Assembly (NCBI GenBank): GCA_937928595.1
Contig: CALGJV010000009.1
Coordinates: forward strand, 104,669-168,668
Origin: an uncultured Phycisphaerae bacterium
GTDB lineage: Bacteria > Planctomycetota > Phycisphaerae > UBA1845 > Fen-1342
DNA length: 64,000 nucleotides
Direction of reading: 5' to 3'
Position numbers and translations under genes: made by a program. Positions 9,028-17,413 of the stretch are shown piece by piece (the first letter of the stretch is position 1; every line of letters starts with the position of its first letter). The notes under the pieces were generated by a model. It was not told where the DNA came from and did not search any database. It saw nothing but the letters and a program-made list of their open reading frames with translations.

Positions 9028-10047
9028 TCAGCCGTGGCCGCCCGGTGCCGCGCCGGCGCCCCCGCTCTCTGCGACCGCCCGCTCCGCCTTCCGCGGCTCG
9101 CGCTCCGTCGGCCGCACGATGTAGATGGGCCGCTGCTTGACCTCCTCGTACACCCGGCCGACGTACTCACCGAGGATCCACAGCACCAGCAGGTTCAGGC
9201 CGCCGAGGATCAGCACCGTCGCAAGAATGGAGCTCCAACCCCGCTCCACGACATCGGGAAAGAACAGCCGTGCCCCGACCACGTAGAGCAGGTACAGCGC
9301 CGCCGCCCCCGACACCACGCCGCCCACCAGCCCCGCCGCCCGCAGCGGCCACGACGAGAACGAGAAGATCGCGTCGCCCGCCAACCGCAGCATCGCCCGC
9401 CAGGAGTACTTCGACCGTCCCGCGTAGCGCGGCTCGGCGTCGTAGGGCACCTCGCTGTACGGGAAGCCGATCCACTGCACGAGCCCGCGGTTGAACCGGC
9501 AGCGCTCGCCGCACGCCAGGAACGCCGTCAGGGCCGCCCGCGAGAGCAGCCGGTAATCGGCCGCCCCGGGCGTCACGTGCAGCCGCGTCAGCGCCGACAG
9601 CAGCCGGTAGAAGCCGCGGGAGCTCGTGCGCTTGAGCAGGTTGTCGTCCGCCGGCTCCCGCCGAATCGCCTGCACGACGTCGTCGCCCGCCTGCCAGCGC
9701 TGCACCAGTCGCGGAATCAGCTCCGGCGGGTGCTGAAGGTCGCCGTCCAGCGTGATCACGGCCGCGCCGCGGGCGTACGCGAGCCCGGCCACCAGGGCCG
9801 CCTGGTGCCCGAAATTCCGCGAGAGCCGCAACAGGCGAATGCGCGGATCCGCCGCGGCCAAGGCGGCGATGTGGTCGGCCGTGCCGTCGCGGCTGCCGTC
9901 GTCCACGTACAGGACTTCGTAGGCTCGCCCCACCTGAGCCAGCACCGGCCGCAGGCGGGCCAGCAGCGGGTCGACGTTTTCCCGCTCGTTGAACACGGGG
10001 ATGACGATGGAGAGCTCCGGACTGTCCGACGGCACGGCGCGCGACAT
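9028..10047 (-). CDS. Family 2 glycosyltransferase, DPM1/GtrB type
   Basis: 339 residues. The GT-A domain shows SIVIPVFNERENV, the first Asp motif in YVDDGSRDGT and the metal-binding ITLDGDLQHPPE. Two C-terminal membrane helices at about 240-300 match the polyprenyl-phosphate glycosyltransferases (GtrB/ArnC). These load a sugar from a nucleotide donor onto undecaprenyl phosphate at the membrane. The acceptor is the known family role, not shown here. I prefer the Met at 10047 to the one at 10059: a TATGAT box (10055-10060) ends seven bases before it, suggesting a leaderless message. Confidence 0.9.
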   Translation of the reverse strand: MSRAVPSDSPELSIVIPVFNERENVDPLLARLRPVLAQVGRAYEVLYVDDGSRDGTADHIAALAAADPRIRLLRLSRNFGHQAALVAGLAYARGAAVITLDGDLQHPPELIPRLVQRWQAGDDVVQAIRREPADDNLLKRTSSRGFYRLLSALTRLHVTPGAADYRLLSRAALTAFLACGERCRFNRGLVQWIGFPYSEVPYDAEPRYAGRSKYSWRAMLRLAGDAIFSFSSWPLRAAGLVGGVVSGAAALYLLYVVGARLFFPDVVERGWSSILATVLILGGLNLLVLWILGEYVGRVYEEVKQRPIYIVRPTEREPRKAERAVAESGGAGAAPGGHG

Positions 10048-10119
10048 GCCGGCGATCATACCCCCCGTGCGCCCGGCCGACAGGGCGGCGGAAAGTCGCA
10101 GTTTGTCGCGTCCAGCGCC

Positions 10120-10148
10120 TTGACGGGAGCCCTCCCCGTCCCGAGAAT
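10120..10148 (+). promoter_or_regulatory. Sigma-70 type promoter for miniprotein 1
   Basis: TTGACG at 10120-10125 and GAGAAT at 10143-10148 are separated by exactly 17 bases (5/6 and 4/6 consensus). It lies 79 bases ahead of the first 27-codon gene. The same TTGACG recurs at 10429-10434 ahead of the second copy, though there the -10 region is weak. Confidence 0.5.
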
Positions 10149-10226
10149 GCTGAGCGCTGGGTTTCGTCGGACCCGTCGGCGCGGCGGGGCGGAACCCCGA
10201 GTGGACGCAAACGTTGGGAGTCCAAA

Positions 10227-10310
10227 ATGTTCAGCGGATTGCTTCCGTGGCTGCTGATCGGCGGTCTCGCCCTGTTCCTGTTCTTCTTCCTGTTCGGGAA
10301 CCGCGTGTAA
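10227..10310 (+). CDS. 27-residue single-pass membrane miniprotein, copy 1
   Basis: The gene encodes 27 residues starting MFSGLLPWLLIGG, then a run of Leu and Phe, and ending GNRV. Nearly the whole peptide is one membrane helix with a short polar C-terminus. GGGAG at 10216-10220 lies six bases before ATG, an ideal ribosome site. A paralogue lies 308 bases downstream with 13 of 27 residues identical, which argues strongly that both are real. Function is unknown: a type I toxin-like peptide or a small membrane-protein regulator are both possible. Confidence 0.7.
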   Translation: MFSGLLPWLLIGGLALFLFFFLFGNRV

Positions 10311-10358
10311 CATGGCACACGCCGTGCCGGTGGCCTGAATGGGCGACCGGAGGTACGG

Positions 10359-10402
10359 ACGCGTCGGTACGGCGCCTTGGGCGCCGCGTCCGACGCGTTT
10401 CT
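10359..10402 (+). terminator. Terminator-like hairpin between the two miniprotein genes
   Basis: ACGCGTCGG (10359-10367) pairs with CCGACGCGT (10390-10398). An inner CGGCGCC/GGCGCCG stem closes a TTG loop. TTTCT follows the outer stem. It sits 49 bases after the stop of miniprotein 1, so each miniprotein probably has its own transcript. Confidence 0.6.
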
Positions 10403-10534
10403 GTTGCGCTGCGCGGGGTGAGGCAAGCTTGACGCCGGCGGCCGGCGACTCGACATCCCCCGCCGGTTCTTGTCATGCCCGCCACTGCGGCGGGGCGGAG
10501 CCGCGCGCCAACACACCCGTCTCAGGAGTCGCGC

Positions 10535-10618
10535 ATGTTCGGTGGCTGGTTCACGTGGCTGATCTTCGGTGCGATCGCCCTCCTCCTGTTCCTGTTCCTC
10601 AGCGGCGGTCTGGACTAG
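10535..10618 (+). CDS. 27-residue single-pass membrane miniprotein, copy 2
   Basis: 27 residues starting MFGGWFTWLIFGAIA, then Leu/Phe-rich, and ending GGLD. It matches copy 1 in length and hydropathy, and in Met-Phe-x-Gly at the start, Trp8, Gly12, Ala15 and Gly24. CAGGAG at 10523-10528 is six bases before ATG. The leader also carries GCGGCGGGGCGGA (10487-10499), identical to the sequence at 10181-10193 ahead of copy 1. Function is unknown; see copy 1. Confidence 0.7.
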   Translation: MFGGWFTWLIFGAIALLLFLFLSGGLD

Positions 10619-10740
10619 CCAAGCCATGCTGCGCCGGCCGACGCGCCGGGCGGCGCACACACCGAGCGCGTCGATCCAGCGCCCCCCGGGCATCGTGGTC
10701 GACGCGTCTCGCGTTGTACGCCGCCCGGTGCGCGGGTGCG

Positions 10741-10769
10741 TTGCGACCGCACGGTGACGCCCGTAGGAT
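10741..10769 (+). promoter_or_regulatory. Probable metG promoter
   Basis: TTGCGA at 10741-10746 and TAGGAT at 10764-10769 have a 17-base spacer. The expected transcription start is about 24 bases ahead of the metG ATG, which has a CGGAG ribosome site. Confidence 0.5.
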
Positions 10770-10799
10770 GCCGCCCGCGACGCTCCGGAGTCTGCCGCG

Positions 10800-12485
10800 A
10801 TGGCCCAGCGCACCCTGGTCACGGCTGCCCTGCCCTACTCGAACAACCGGCTCCACGTCGGCCACGTCGCCGGCGCGTACCTGCCGGCCGACACGTACGT
10901 CCGCTACCTGCGGGCCTGCGGCCGCGAGGCGGCGTTCATCTGCGGCAGCGACGACAACGGCGTGGCGATCGAGATCTCGGCCCTCCAGGAGCAGAGCACG
11001 CCCGCGCAGATCGCCGGGCACTACCACGACTGCCAGGCGCGCGACTTCGCCGGGCTGCGCATCGAGTTCGACGTCTACGGCGGCACGCACCACCCGGACT
11101 ACGTTGAGCTGCACGAGCGTTTCAGCCAGGACTTCTTCCGCCGCATCCACGCCGGAGGCTACTTCACCAAGCGGCGGACGCGGCAGCTCTACGACCCCCA
11201 GGCCGGGCGCTTCCTCCCGGACCGCTTCGTCCGCGGCGTCTGCCACCACTGCGGCTTCGAACGGGCCAGCGGCGACCAGTGCGACCAGTGCACGCAGATG
11301 ATCGACCCGCTGCTCCTGAAGAACCCCGTCAGCGCCATCACCGGCCGGCCGGCCGAGGTCCGCGAGACGACGCACTGGTACCTCCGCCTCGGCGCGTTCG
11401 AGGAGCCGCTGCGGGCCTGGCTCGAGAGCAAGCAGGGTCAGTGGCGGCCCACCGTGCTCAACTTCGCGCTGGGGCAGATCAAGCAGGGGCTGCCCGAGCG
11501 CTCCATGACCCGCGACATCACGTGGGGCGTGCCGGTGCCGCTGGACGACCCCGACGCGGCCGGCAAGGTCCTCTACGTGTGGTTCGACGCCCCCATCGGC
11601 TACCTCTCGTTCACGGCCGCCTGGTGCGCGCAGCAGGGCCGCGGCACGGACGCGTACCGGGCGTGGTGGAGCGATCCGGCGACGGCCATCGTGCACTTCA
11701 TCGGCGAGGACAACACCGTCTTTCACGCGCTGACCTGGCCGGCGATGCTCATGGCCGAGCAGCAGTACCAGCTCCCGACGCAGGTCGTGGCGAACAACTT
11801 CATGAACCTCCGGCTGGGCGGCGAGATCCGGAAGATCAGCAAGAGCTCGACGCCCGCGGATGCGCCCGTCTGGGTGGAGGAGTACCTCAAGCGCGGTCTC
11901 GACCCCGACGCGCTGCGGTATTACCTGACGACGCAGGCCCCCGAGGCCGCCCGCACCACCTTCGACCCCGAGGAATTCATCGCCCGGAACAACGGCGAGC
12001 TCGTCGCCGCCCTCGGCAACTTCGTCAACCGGTCGCTGACGTTCGCAGCGCGCTATTTCGACGGCCGCAAGCCCGACGCCGCCGCGGCCACCGAGGCCGA
12101 TCGCGCGCTGCTGGCCCGCGGTACCGCGGCGCTGGCCGCCGCCGGCCGCTGCCTGGACGAGTTCCGGTTCCGGGCGGGCCTCGAGGAGGTCATGGGGTTC
12201 GCCCGGGCGTGCAACGAGTACTTCAGCGCGCGGGCGCCGTGGGCATCCCGCAAGGACAACCCGGCCGACTGCGCCGCCGCCATCGCGACGTGCGTGGAGG
12301 CTTGCCGGCTGCTGGCCATCGGCATGGGCCCGTATCTGCCCGGCGCAGCCCGCCGTCTGGCGAACATGCTGGGCGCGGACGAGCGACTGCTCCGCTGGCA
12401 GGTGCCCGAGCCGCTGCCCGTCGGCCACCGCCTCGGTCCGCCCGCGATCCTCTTCGCCAAGCTCGAACCCGGTGCCCTGGGGTGA
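10800..12485 (+). CDS. metG: Methionyl-tRNA synthetase
   Basis: 561 residues; charges tRNA-Met. The class I signatures are HVGH in LHVGHVAGAYLP near residue 20 and KISKS near residue 345, in place of the usual KMSKS. One zinc knuckle is visible (CHHC...CDQC at about 140-160). The anticodon-binding helical domain fills the C-terminal third. The protein stops there and lacks the C-terminal Trbp111-like tRNA-binding domain found in many bacterial enzymes, so it is the short form. The next lipoprotein gene starts four bases after the stop. Confidence 0.95.
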   Translation: MAQRTLVTAALPYSNNRLHVGHVAGAYLPADTYVRYLRACGREAAFICGSDDNGVAIEISALQEQSTPAQIAGHYHDCQARDFAGLRIEFDVYGGTHHPDYVELHERFSQDFFRRIHAGGYFTKRRTRQLYDPQAGRFLPDRFVRGVCHHCGFERASGDQCDQCTQMIDPLLLKNPVSAITGRPAEVRETTHWYLRLGAFEEPLRAWLESKQGQWRPTVLNFALGQIKQGLPERSMTRDITWGVPVPLDDPDAAGKVLYVWFDAPIGYLSFTAAWCAQQGRGTDAYRAWWSDPATAIVHFIGEDNTVFHALTWPAMLMAEQQYQLPTQVVANNFMNLRLGGEIRKISKSSTPADAPVWVEEYLKRGLDPDALRYYLTTQAPEAARTTFDPEEFIARNNGELVAALGNFVNRSLTFAARYFDGRKPDAAAATEADRALLARGTAALAAAGRCLDEFRFRAGLEEVMGFARACNEYFSARAPWASRKDNPADCAAAIATCVEACRLLAIGMGPYLPGAARRLANMLGADERLLRWQVPEPLPVGHRLGPPAILFAKLEPGALG

Positions 12486-12489
12486 AGCG

Positions 12490-13083
12490 ATGGTCGGTCG
12501 ACCCACGGCCCGGATGCGGGCCATCCTGATTCTGGTGAGCGCCGGCCTGTCGGGGTTGTCCGCCTGTCAGCGCACGGGGTCCGACGGCCCGCCCGCGCGG
12601 GCCCCGGAAATCGCGCTGGACACGCCGGAAGCCGCGACGCGGTCGCTTCTGGCGCTGCTCGAGGCCCAGTGCCGCGCCGGCGCTCGTCGCGATCGCGCCG
12701 CCGTCGACCGTGCCCGCGAACAGATCGCCTGGCACATCGCCGCCCGCGACGCGATCGTCAAGAGCAAGCTCTCGGAGGCCCAGATCCGCAAGCTGCTCCA
12801 CGCGCTCGCCGGCAACTGGGCCGCGATGGTCCTGTACTACGTCGACGGCATCGGCCGCGACGCGCTCGCCCGCCTTCCCGGACAGGATCCGACCACGGCC
12901 GCCGTCGTGGTCCCGTTGCAGGGTCCGGGCGATACCGCCCGCCTCGTCGTGACCTGCGTGCGGAGCGACGACCACGAATGGCGCGTCCAGTCGCTGCGCT
13001 TCGCTCCGCCGCTCGCGACGACGCCCGCCACCGCCCCGGCCCGCGCAGTCACGGCGACGGCGTCCGCCCCGGCGCCGGGCTGA
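12490..13083 (+). CDS. Lipoprotein of unknown function
   Basis: 197 residues. The signal peptide has a lipobox-like L-S-A-C (Cys about residue 26). The mature region is helical at about 45-110 and ends in a short beta segment (VVVPLQGPGDTARLVVTC) and an Ala/Pro tail. I recognise no domain. It begins four bases after metG and its ribosome site lies inside the metG end, so it is translationally linked to metG. An earlier in-frame ATG at 12472 would overlap metG and is less likely. Confidence 0.65.
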   Translation: MVGRPTARMRAILILVSAGLSGLSACQRTGSDGPPARAPEIALDTPEAATRSLLALLEAQCRAGARRDRAAVDRAREQIAWHIAARDAIVKSKLSEAQIRKLLHALAGNWAAMVLYYVDGIGRDALARLPGQDPTTAAVVVPLQGPGDTARLVVTCVRSDDHEWRVQSLRFAPPLATTPATAPARAVTATASAPAPG

Positions 13084-13103
13084 ACGCGTGTGGGGAGCCG
13101 CGG

Positions 13104-14375
13104 ATGTCCCGCCACGCCGCCCGCGATAACTCGTTGCTGATTCGGGACATCGGTACCCTGGCCGCGGTGCCGCCGGGCCCGCTGACCGGCGAGCGCATGC
13201 AAACGTGGCCGCTGCTACACGACGCCGCGCTGCTCGTGCGGGACGGGCGGATCGCCTGGTTCGGGCCGGCCCACAAGACGCCGCCGGACGAGGGCATCGC
13301 GACGCTCTCGGCCGCCGGCGGCACCGTGATCCCGGGCCTGATCGACCCGCACACGCACATTCCGTTCGTCGGCGATCGCAGCGCCGAGTTCATCCGCCGC
13401 GTCGCGGGCGAAACCTATCTCCAGATCCTCGAGGCCGGCGGCGGCATTCGCGTGACGATGCAGGCCGTGCGCGCCGCGAGCGTCGACGACCTCGTCGCCG
13501 CCAACCTCCCGCGCCTGCGCCGGATGCTGGCCGGCGGGGTCGTGCGCGTCGAGTGCAAGAGCGGCTACGGCCTCGCTCCCGAACCGGAGCTGCGGCAGCT
13601 CGAGGCCGTGCGGGAACTCGCCCGCCGCCAGCCGGTCCGGCTCCACGCGACGTACCTGGCGGCCCACGCGGTCCCGCCGGAGTTCGACGGCCGCCCCGAC
13701 GCGTACCTGGACCTCGTGGCCGATCCGGCCCTGCTGGCCGACATCGCGCGCCGCGGACTGGCCGAGTTCTGCGACGTGTTCTGCGACCGCGGCGCGTTCA
13801 CGGTCGCCCAGGCCCGCCGCGTGCTGGAGCGGGCCCGCGCCGCCGGTCTGCGGCCGCGGCTGCACGCCGATGAGCTCGCCCGGATCGGCGCAACGCAACT
13901 CGCCGGCGAGCTGGCCGCCCTGTCCGCCGACCATCTCGAGCACATCGACGACGCGGGCATCGCCGCGCTGCGGGCCGCCGGCACAGTGGCCGTCGTGCTG
14001 CCCGGCACGTCGTTCTTCCTCGGGATCCCCCACGCGGATGCGCGGCGGCTGATCGCCGCCGGGCTGCCGGTCGCGCTGGCGACCGACTACAATCCCGGCT
14101 CGTGCATGATCGAGTCGCTGGCCTGGATCATGAGCATCGCCGTGTGCCAGCTCCGGCTGCAACCGGCCGAGGTGCTCGCGGCCTGTACCGCCAACGCCGC
14201 GGCCGCGCTCGGCGTGCAGTCGCGCGCCGGGGCGCTGGCCGTCGGGTACGACGCCGACCTCGTGCTGCTCGACGTGCCGACGCTCGACGCCTGGCTCTAC
14301 GAGCCCGGGCGGCCGCACGTGCGCGCCGTGCTGGTCGGCGGACGCACCGTGTGGGAGATGCGTCCTGACGATTGA
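13104..14375 (+). CDS. hutI: Imidazolonepropionase
   Basis: 423 residues. It hydrolyses 4-imidazolone-5-propionate to N-formimino-glutamate in histidine degradation. Amidohydrolase metal and substrate motifs are complete: LIDPHTHIPF, ECKSGYGL, a HADEL motif, DHLEHI and ATDYNPGS. The ATG has GGGGAG at 13092-13097. It follows the lipoprotein by 20 bases. No hutH, hutU or hutG is in the window, so the rest of the pathway must lie elsewhere or be absent. Confidence 0.93.
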   Translation: MSRHAARDNSLLIRDIGTLAAVPPGPLTGERMQTWPLLHDAALLVRDGRIAWFGPAHKTPPDEGIATLSAAGGTVIPGLIDPHTHIPFVGDRSAEFIRRVAGETYLQILEAGGGIRVTMQAVRAASVDDLVAANLPRLRRMLAGGVVRVECKSGYGLAPEPELRQLEAVRELARRQPVRLHATYLAAHAVPPEFDGRPDAYLDLVADPALLADIARRGLAEFCDVFCDRGAFTVAQARRVLERARAAGLRPRLHADELARIGATQLAGELAALSADHLEHIDDAGIAALRAAGTVAVVLPGTSFFLGIPHADARRLIAAGLPVALATDYNPGSCMIESLAWIMSIAVCQLRLQPAEVLAACTANAAAALGVQSRAGALAVGYDADLVLLDVPTLDAWLYEPGRPHVRAVLVGGRTVWEMRPDD

Positions 14376-14380
14376 CGGAG

Positions 14381-14396
14381 CGTCCGCGGGCGGACG
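14381..14396 (+). terminator. Hairpin after hutI
   Basis: CGTCCGC (14381-14387) pairs with GCGGACG (14390-14396) around two bases, six bases after the hutI stop. There is no T-run. It is between convergent genes and may stabilise or end the hutI message. Confidence 0.35.
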
Positions 14397-14466
14397 GAGG
14401 CGGCACGGAGTCCCCCGGGCGCGCGAACCACGAACAACGACCGTCGCGGCGGGTCGCCCGCCGGGC

Positions 14467-14976
14467 CTACCCCTCCCGTAACTGCTTGAAGTAAGCGATC
14501 AGAACCGGGCGGGGGATCTTGGCCAGCCTGGGCGGGAGCAGCTCGTCCATCGTCAGTCGCTGCATGACCTCTTCCGCGCGGGCCCGCTCCGCCCGGATGT
14601 CCGCCGCAAGCGCCTCGGCCTCGTCCAGCTTGCCCGCGGCCATGGCGAGCGCGTACTCGGTCACCAGGTGCTCCATGTCGCTGGGCAGGCGGACATCGCC
14701 CTTCGGCTCGGGCAGCGGCGCGCGGGCCACCTCCGGCGGTACATCCTTCTCGCGGCGCAGGGTGCGGGCCAGGTCCCGGCTCTCCTCGAGCAGTCGCTGC
14801 CGCTCGCGCTCGTCGTTCTCGTCCACCGGTGCCAGCCGCAGCGGCTCGAGGTCCTTGCGGGGCGTGGGGATGTACACGCTCTGGTGGCAGTGCGGGCACT
14901 TGCCGCGCCTGCCCGCGTGCTCCTCCCCCGCCCGCACGAGCTTGCCGCACTGGCTGCAATGGAACTCGATCGCCAT
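14467..14976 (-). CDS. Zinc-ribbon protein of unknown function
   Basis: 169 residues. An N-terminal zinc ribbon (FHCSQCGKL then KCPHCHQSV, two C-x2-C knuckles, residues about 5-35) is joined to a charged helical region at 50-140 and a conserved-looking C-terminus (IPRPVLIAYFKQL). Proteins of this shape are common in planctomycetes but have no assigned role. The GAGGAGGTG ribosome site is strong, and a TACAAT box lies about 30 bases upstream of the ATG. Confidence 0.7.
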   Translation of the reverse strand: MAIEFHCSQCGKLVRAGEEHAGRRGKCPHCHQSVYIPTPRKDLEPLRLAPVDENDERERQRLLEESRDLARTLRREKDVPPEVARAPLPEPKGDVRLPSDMEHLVTEYALAMAAGKLDEAEALAADIRAERARAEEVMQRLTMDELLPPRLAKIPRPVLIAYFKQLREG

Positions 14977-15040
14977 TCGGGCACCTCCTCGCCGCTCGCC
15001 GGCATTGTATCGCGCCGCCGTGCGGCCGGGCAGCCGGGCG

Positions 15041-16375
15041 TCAGTCGGCTCCGCCCGGGGGCGTGCGGCCGCTGCGCGGGCGGAACCACAGCCGCAGCGG
15101 GACCTCGCGCAGCGGCGTGAACTCGCGCAACCGGTTCTCCATGAAGCGGCGGTACTCGTCGCGCACCAGCCCGGGGTCGTTGCAGAATGTCACGATCGTC
15201 GGCGGCGCCGTGGCCACCTGCGTCGCGTAATACAGCTTCACCGGCCGCGTCCCACGCTTCGCGCTCGGCCCGCGGAGCTGAAGAATCCGCTGGAGCGCCT
15301 CGTTGAGCCGGGCCGTCGGCAGCCGCGTGTGCGCCTGCTTGTGCAGGCTCAACGCCACGTCGACCGCCGCATCCACGTTCTTGCCGGTCTTGGCCGTGAT
15401 GAACGTGATCGGCGCATAGCTCAGCTGCGGGAGAACCCGGCCCAGGTACTCGCCGAAGTCGGACGCCGCGGCCAGGTCCTTCGCCAGATCCCACTTGTTG
15501 ATCGTCAGGACGACCGGCTTGTACTCCGCCAGCACCGCCTCGGCCAGCTTCAGGTCCACCTCCGCGATCGGCACCAGCGCATCGATCAGCAGCATGACCA
15601 CGTCCGCCCGCCGGATCGAGCGCAGCGCCCGCGTGTACGAATAGAAGTCGATGTCGTCCATGCTCGACTTCTTCCGCACGCCGGCCGTGTCGATCGCGAT
15701 GAACTGGCGGCCGTCGCGCTCGAAGCGGACGTCGACGGCGTCGCGCGTCGTGCCGGGGACCTCGCTGACGATCATGCGCGGCTCGCCGGCCAGCGCGTTG
15801 ACGAGCGTGCTCTTGCCGGCGTTGCGCTTGCCGACGATCGCGAGCTTCATGACCGGCGGCTCCGGCGCCGGCCCGCCCGGCCCCAGCACGGTCCGGATGC
15901 GGGCGTGCAACGCCTCGCGCCCCCGCCCGTGCAGGGCCGACACGCACAGCGGCTCGCCGTACCCCAGCCGCACGAACTCCGCCGCTTCGCTCTCGTGCTT
16001 CGGATCGTCCACCTTGTTCGCGACCAGCACGACCGGCCGGTCCAGCCGCCGCAGCAGGTCGGCGACGCGCTGGTCGAGTGCGGCGATGCCCGCCGTTACG
16101 TCCACCACGAACAGCACCAGGCTGGCGCGGTCGATCGCGTAACGGATCTGTCTTTCGACGTGCTCCTCGAGATGGTCCGCGTCCACCACGCCGACGCCCC
16201 CCGTGTCCACCAGCTCGAAGTAGCCCCCCTCCGATTCCACGACCGTCGCCACCCGGTCGCGCGTGATCCCCGCCCGCGGGTCCACGATGCTGATCCGCTC
16301 GCCCGCCAGCATGTTCAGCAGCGAGCTCTTGCCCACGTTGGGCCGCCCCACGATCACCACGACCGGCAGCGCCAT
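15041..16375 (-). CDS. der: Ribosome-assembly GTPase Der (EngA)
   Basis: 444 residues; needed for 50S subunit maturation. It has two tandem GTPase domains. The first P-loop is GRPNVGKSS with NKVD, and the second is GKRNAGKST with NKWD. A C-terminal KH-like domain follows (about 360-444). A TATCAT box at 16382-16387 ends six bases before the ATG and there is no ribosome site, so the message may be leaderless. Confidence 0.96.
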   Translation of the reverse strand: MALPVVVIVGRPNVGKSSLLNMLAGERISIVDPRAGITRDRVATVVESEGGYFELVDTGGVGVVDADHLEEHVERQIRYAIDRASLVLFVVDVTAGIAALDQRVADLLRRLDRPVVLVANKVDDPKHESEAAEFVRLGYGEPLCVSALHGRGREALHARIRTVLGPGGPAPEPPVMKLAIVGKRNAGKSTLVNALAGEPRMIVSEVPGTTRDAVDVRFERDGRQFIAIDTAGVRKKSSMDDIDFYSYTRALRSIRRADVVMLLIDALVPIAEVDLKLAEAVLAEYKPVVLTINKWDLAKDLAAASDFGEYLGRVLPQLSYAPITFITAKTGKNVDAAVDVALSLHKQAHTRLPTARLNEALQRILQLRGPSAKRGTRPVKLYYATQVATAPPTIVTFCNDPGLVRDEYRRFMENRLREFTPLREVPLRLWFRPRSGRTPPGGAD

Positions 16376-16429
16376 GCCGCGATGATACGCCCCCCCGGGC
16401 CTGGCCGCACCCCGCTCCCCCCGGACCGG

Positions 16430-17098
16430 CTACGCCACCGAGCGCCGCCGGAACAGGTGCCGCTTGCTGTGGCGACGCAGCTGCTCGGCCATCGACGCCA
16501 CCAGCTCGGCGGTCGTCAGGAGTTCGCACCCCTTCGCCGCGAGCTGCCGCAGCGCCATCGTCCCCTCGCCTTCATCCCAAAACCCGCATGCGTCATACAC
16601 GACCGTCACCGGCCGGTGCCGCAGCATCAGCCCCAGCGTCAGTAGCCGAATCGAGCTCTCCAGCGACACCCCGAACACGACGAACCGCCGCCCCGGCATC
16701 TCCGTCAGCAGCCGGTCCAGCTTCGGATTCGTGAACGGATCCCGATGCTCCTTCGCCAGGATCGCCTGCTGGTGCTGCTGGAGCACCTCCAGTGAGACGC
16801 ACAGACAGTTATCCGAGTTGATCTGCACACGGTTCGGCAGCAGCGTGAAGCCCAGCTTCTGCTGCCCCGGCGTGCCGATCACGCACTGCGGATTCGGGAG
16901 CCCCCGCACGTCGTCCGGCCGCTGCGCATCCACACACGACAGCACCGGCACGCCACCCCAGCGGGCCAAGGCAACCAGCCGTTTCAGATTCGGCACAATC
17001 GCTGCGGAGTTCACCGCCGGCCGCGCCCCCTCGGCCAAGAGGTAATCCCGCTGAGTGCAGACGTCGACGAAGACGTCGTGCTTGCGCACGTTCACCAC
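16430..17098 (-). CDS. Isochorismatase-like protein with Ser at the nucleophile position
   Basis: 222 residues. The isochorismatase/nicotinamidase fold is recognisable from the N-terminal Asp strand (VFVDVCTQRDYLL), the central KEHRDPFTNPKLDRLL and the strand-turn VFGVSLESSIRLL. In active hydrolases the last motif reads G-V-x-x-x-x-C-V; here Ser (about residue 152) takes the Cys position. This predicts loss of hydrolase activity or a changed mechanism. The GTG start follows GGAGGGAG. A TTGCAA-17-TAGAAT promoter lies 165 bases upstream, giving a long leader. Confidence 0.75.
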   Translation of the reverse strand: MVNVRKHDVFVDVCTQRDYLLAEGARPAVNSAAIVPNLKRLVALARWGGVPVLSCVDAQRPDDVRGLPNPQCVIGTPGQQKLGFTLLPNRVQINSDNCLCVSLEVLQQHQQAILAKEHRDPFTNPKLDRLLTEMPGRRFVVFGVSLESSIRLLTLGLMLRHRPVTVVYDACGFWDEGEGTMALRQLAAKGCELLTTAELVASMAEQLRRHSKRHLFRRRSVA

Positions 17099-17262
17099 GG
17101 CCTGCTCCCTCCGAATGCAGAGAAAGGGACGGCAACGCCGACCCTCCGTGGCGACGAGCGTCCGGGCTTCTTTCCGATGAGGCCGTTACGCGTTCTTCAG
17201 TTTTCTGACATGGGGCGGCCGACTGCTGCCGACCGCCTCATTCCTCCGATCCCTTGCGGCAC

Positions 17263-17291
17263 ATTCTATTCACCGTGCAGGCGCCTTGCAA
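17263..17291 (-). promoter_or_regulatory. Promoter of the isochorismatase-like gene
   Basis: On the minus strand TTGCAA (17286-17291) and TAGAAT (17263-17268) are spaced by 17 bases. The predicted start would leave a leader of about 160 bases before the GTG at 17098. Confidence 0.5.
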
Positions 17292-17375
17292 CCCAAAACT
17301 GTGCGCGGTTGCGGTGAGGAGTTCGTTGCGGTGCGATGATTCGCGGAGGGACGTGGCCGTGGGGCAGTTGAAACG

Positions 17376-17398
17376 TTCAAACCCGATTTCTTCTCGGG
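17376..17398 (-). terminator. Weak terminator after the small secreted protein gene
   Basis: Read leftward, CCCGA (17398-17394) pairs with TCGGG (17386-17382) and TTTG follows. It is 16 bases past the stop at 17414. The stem is only five base pairs. Confidence 0.3.
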
Positions 17399-17413
17399 AG
17401 GGCCGCCGCGGAG

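Larger units (their letters stand above)
17099..17413. other. Intergenic region with promoter and long leader
   Basis: The 315 bases lie between two leftward genes. They hold the promoter and a roughly 160-base leader of the isochorismatase-like gene, including an imperfect hairpin around 17212-17236 (GGCGGCCGACTGC and GCCGACCGCC arms). A TTGAA-ACG-TTCAA inverted repeat lies at 17367-17379. I matched no known riboswitch and see no gene. Confidence 0.6.
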
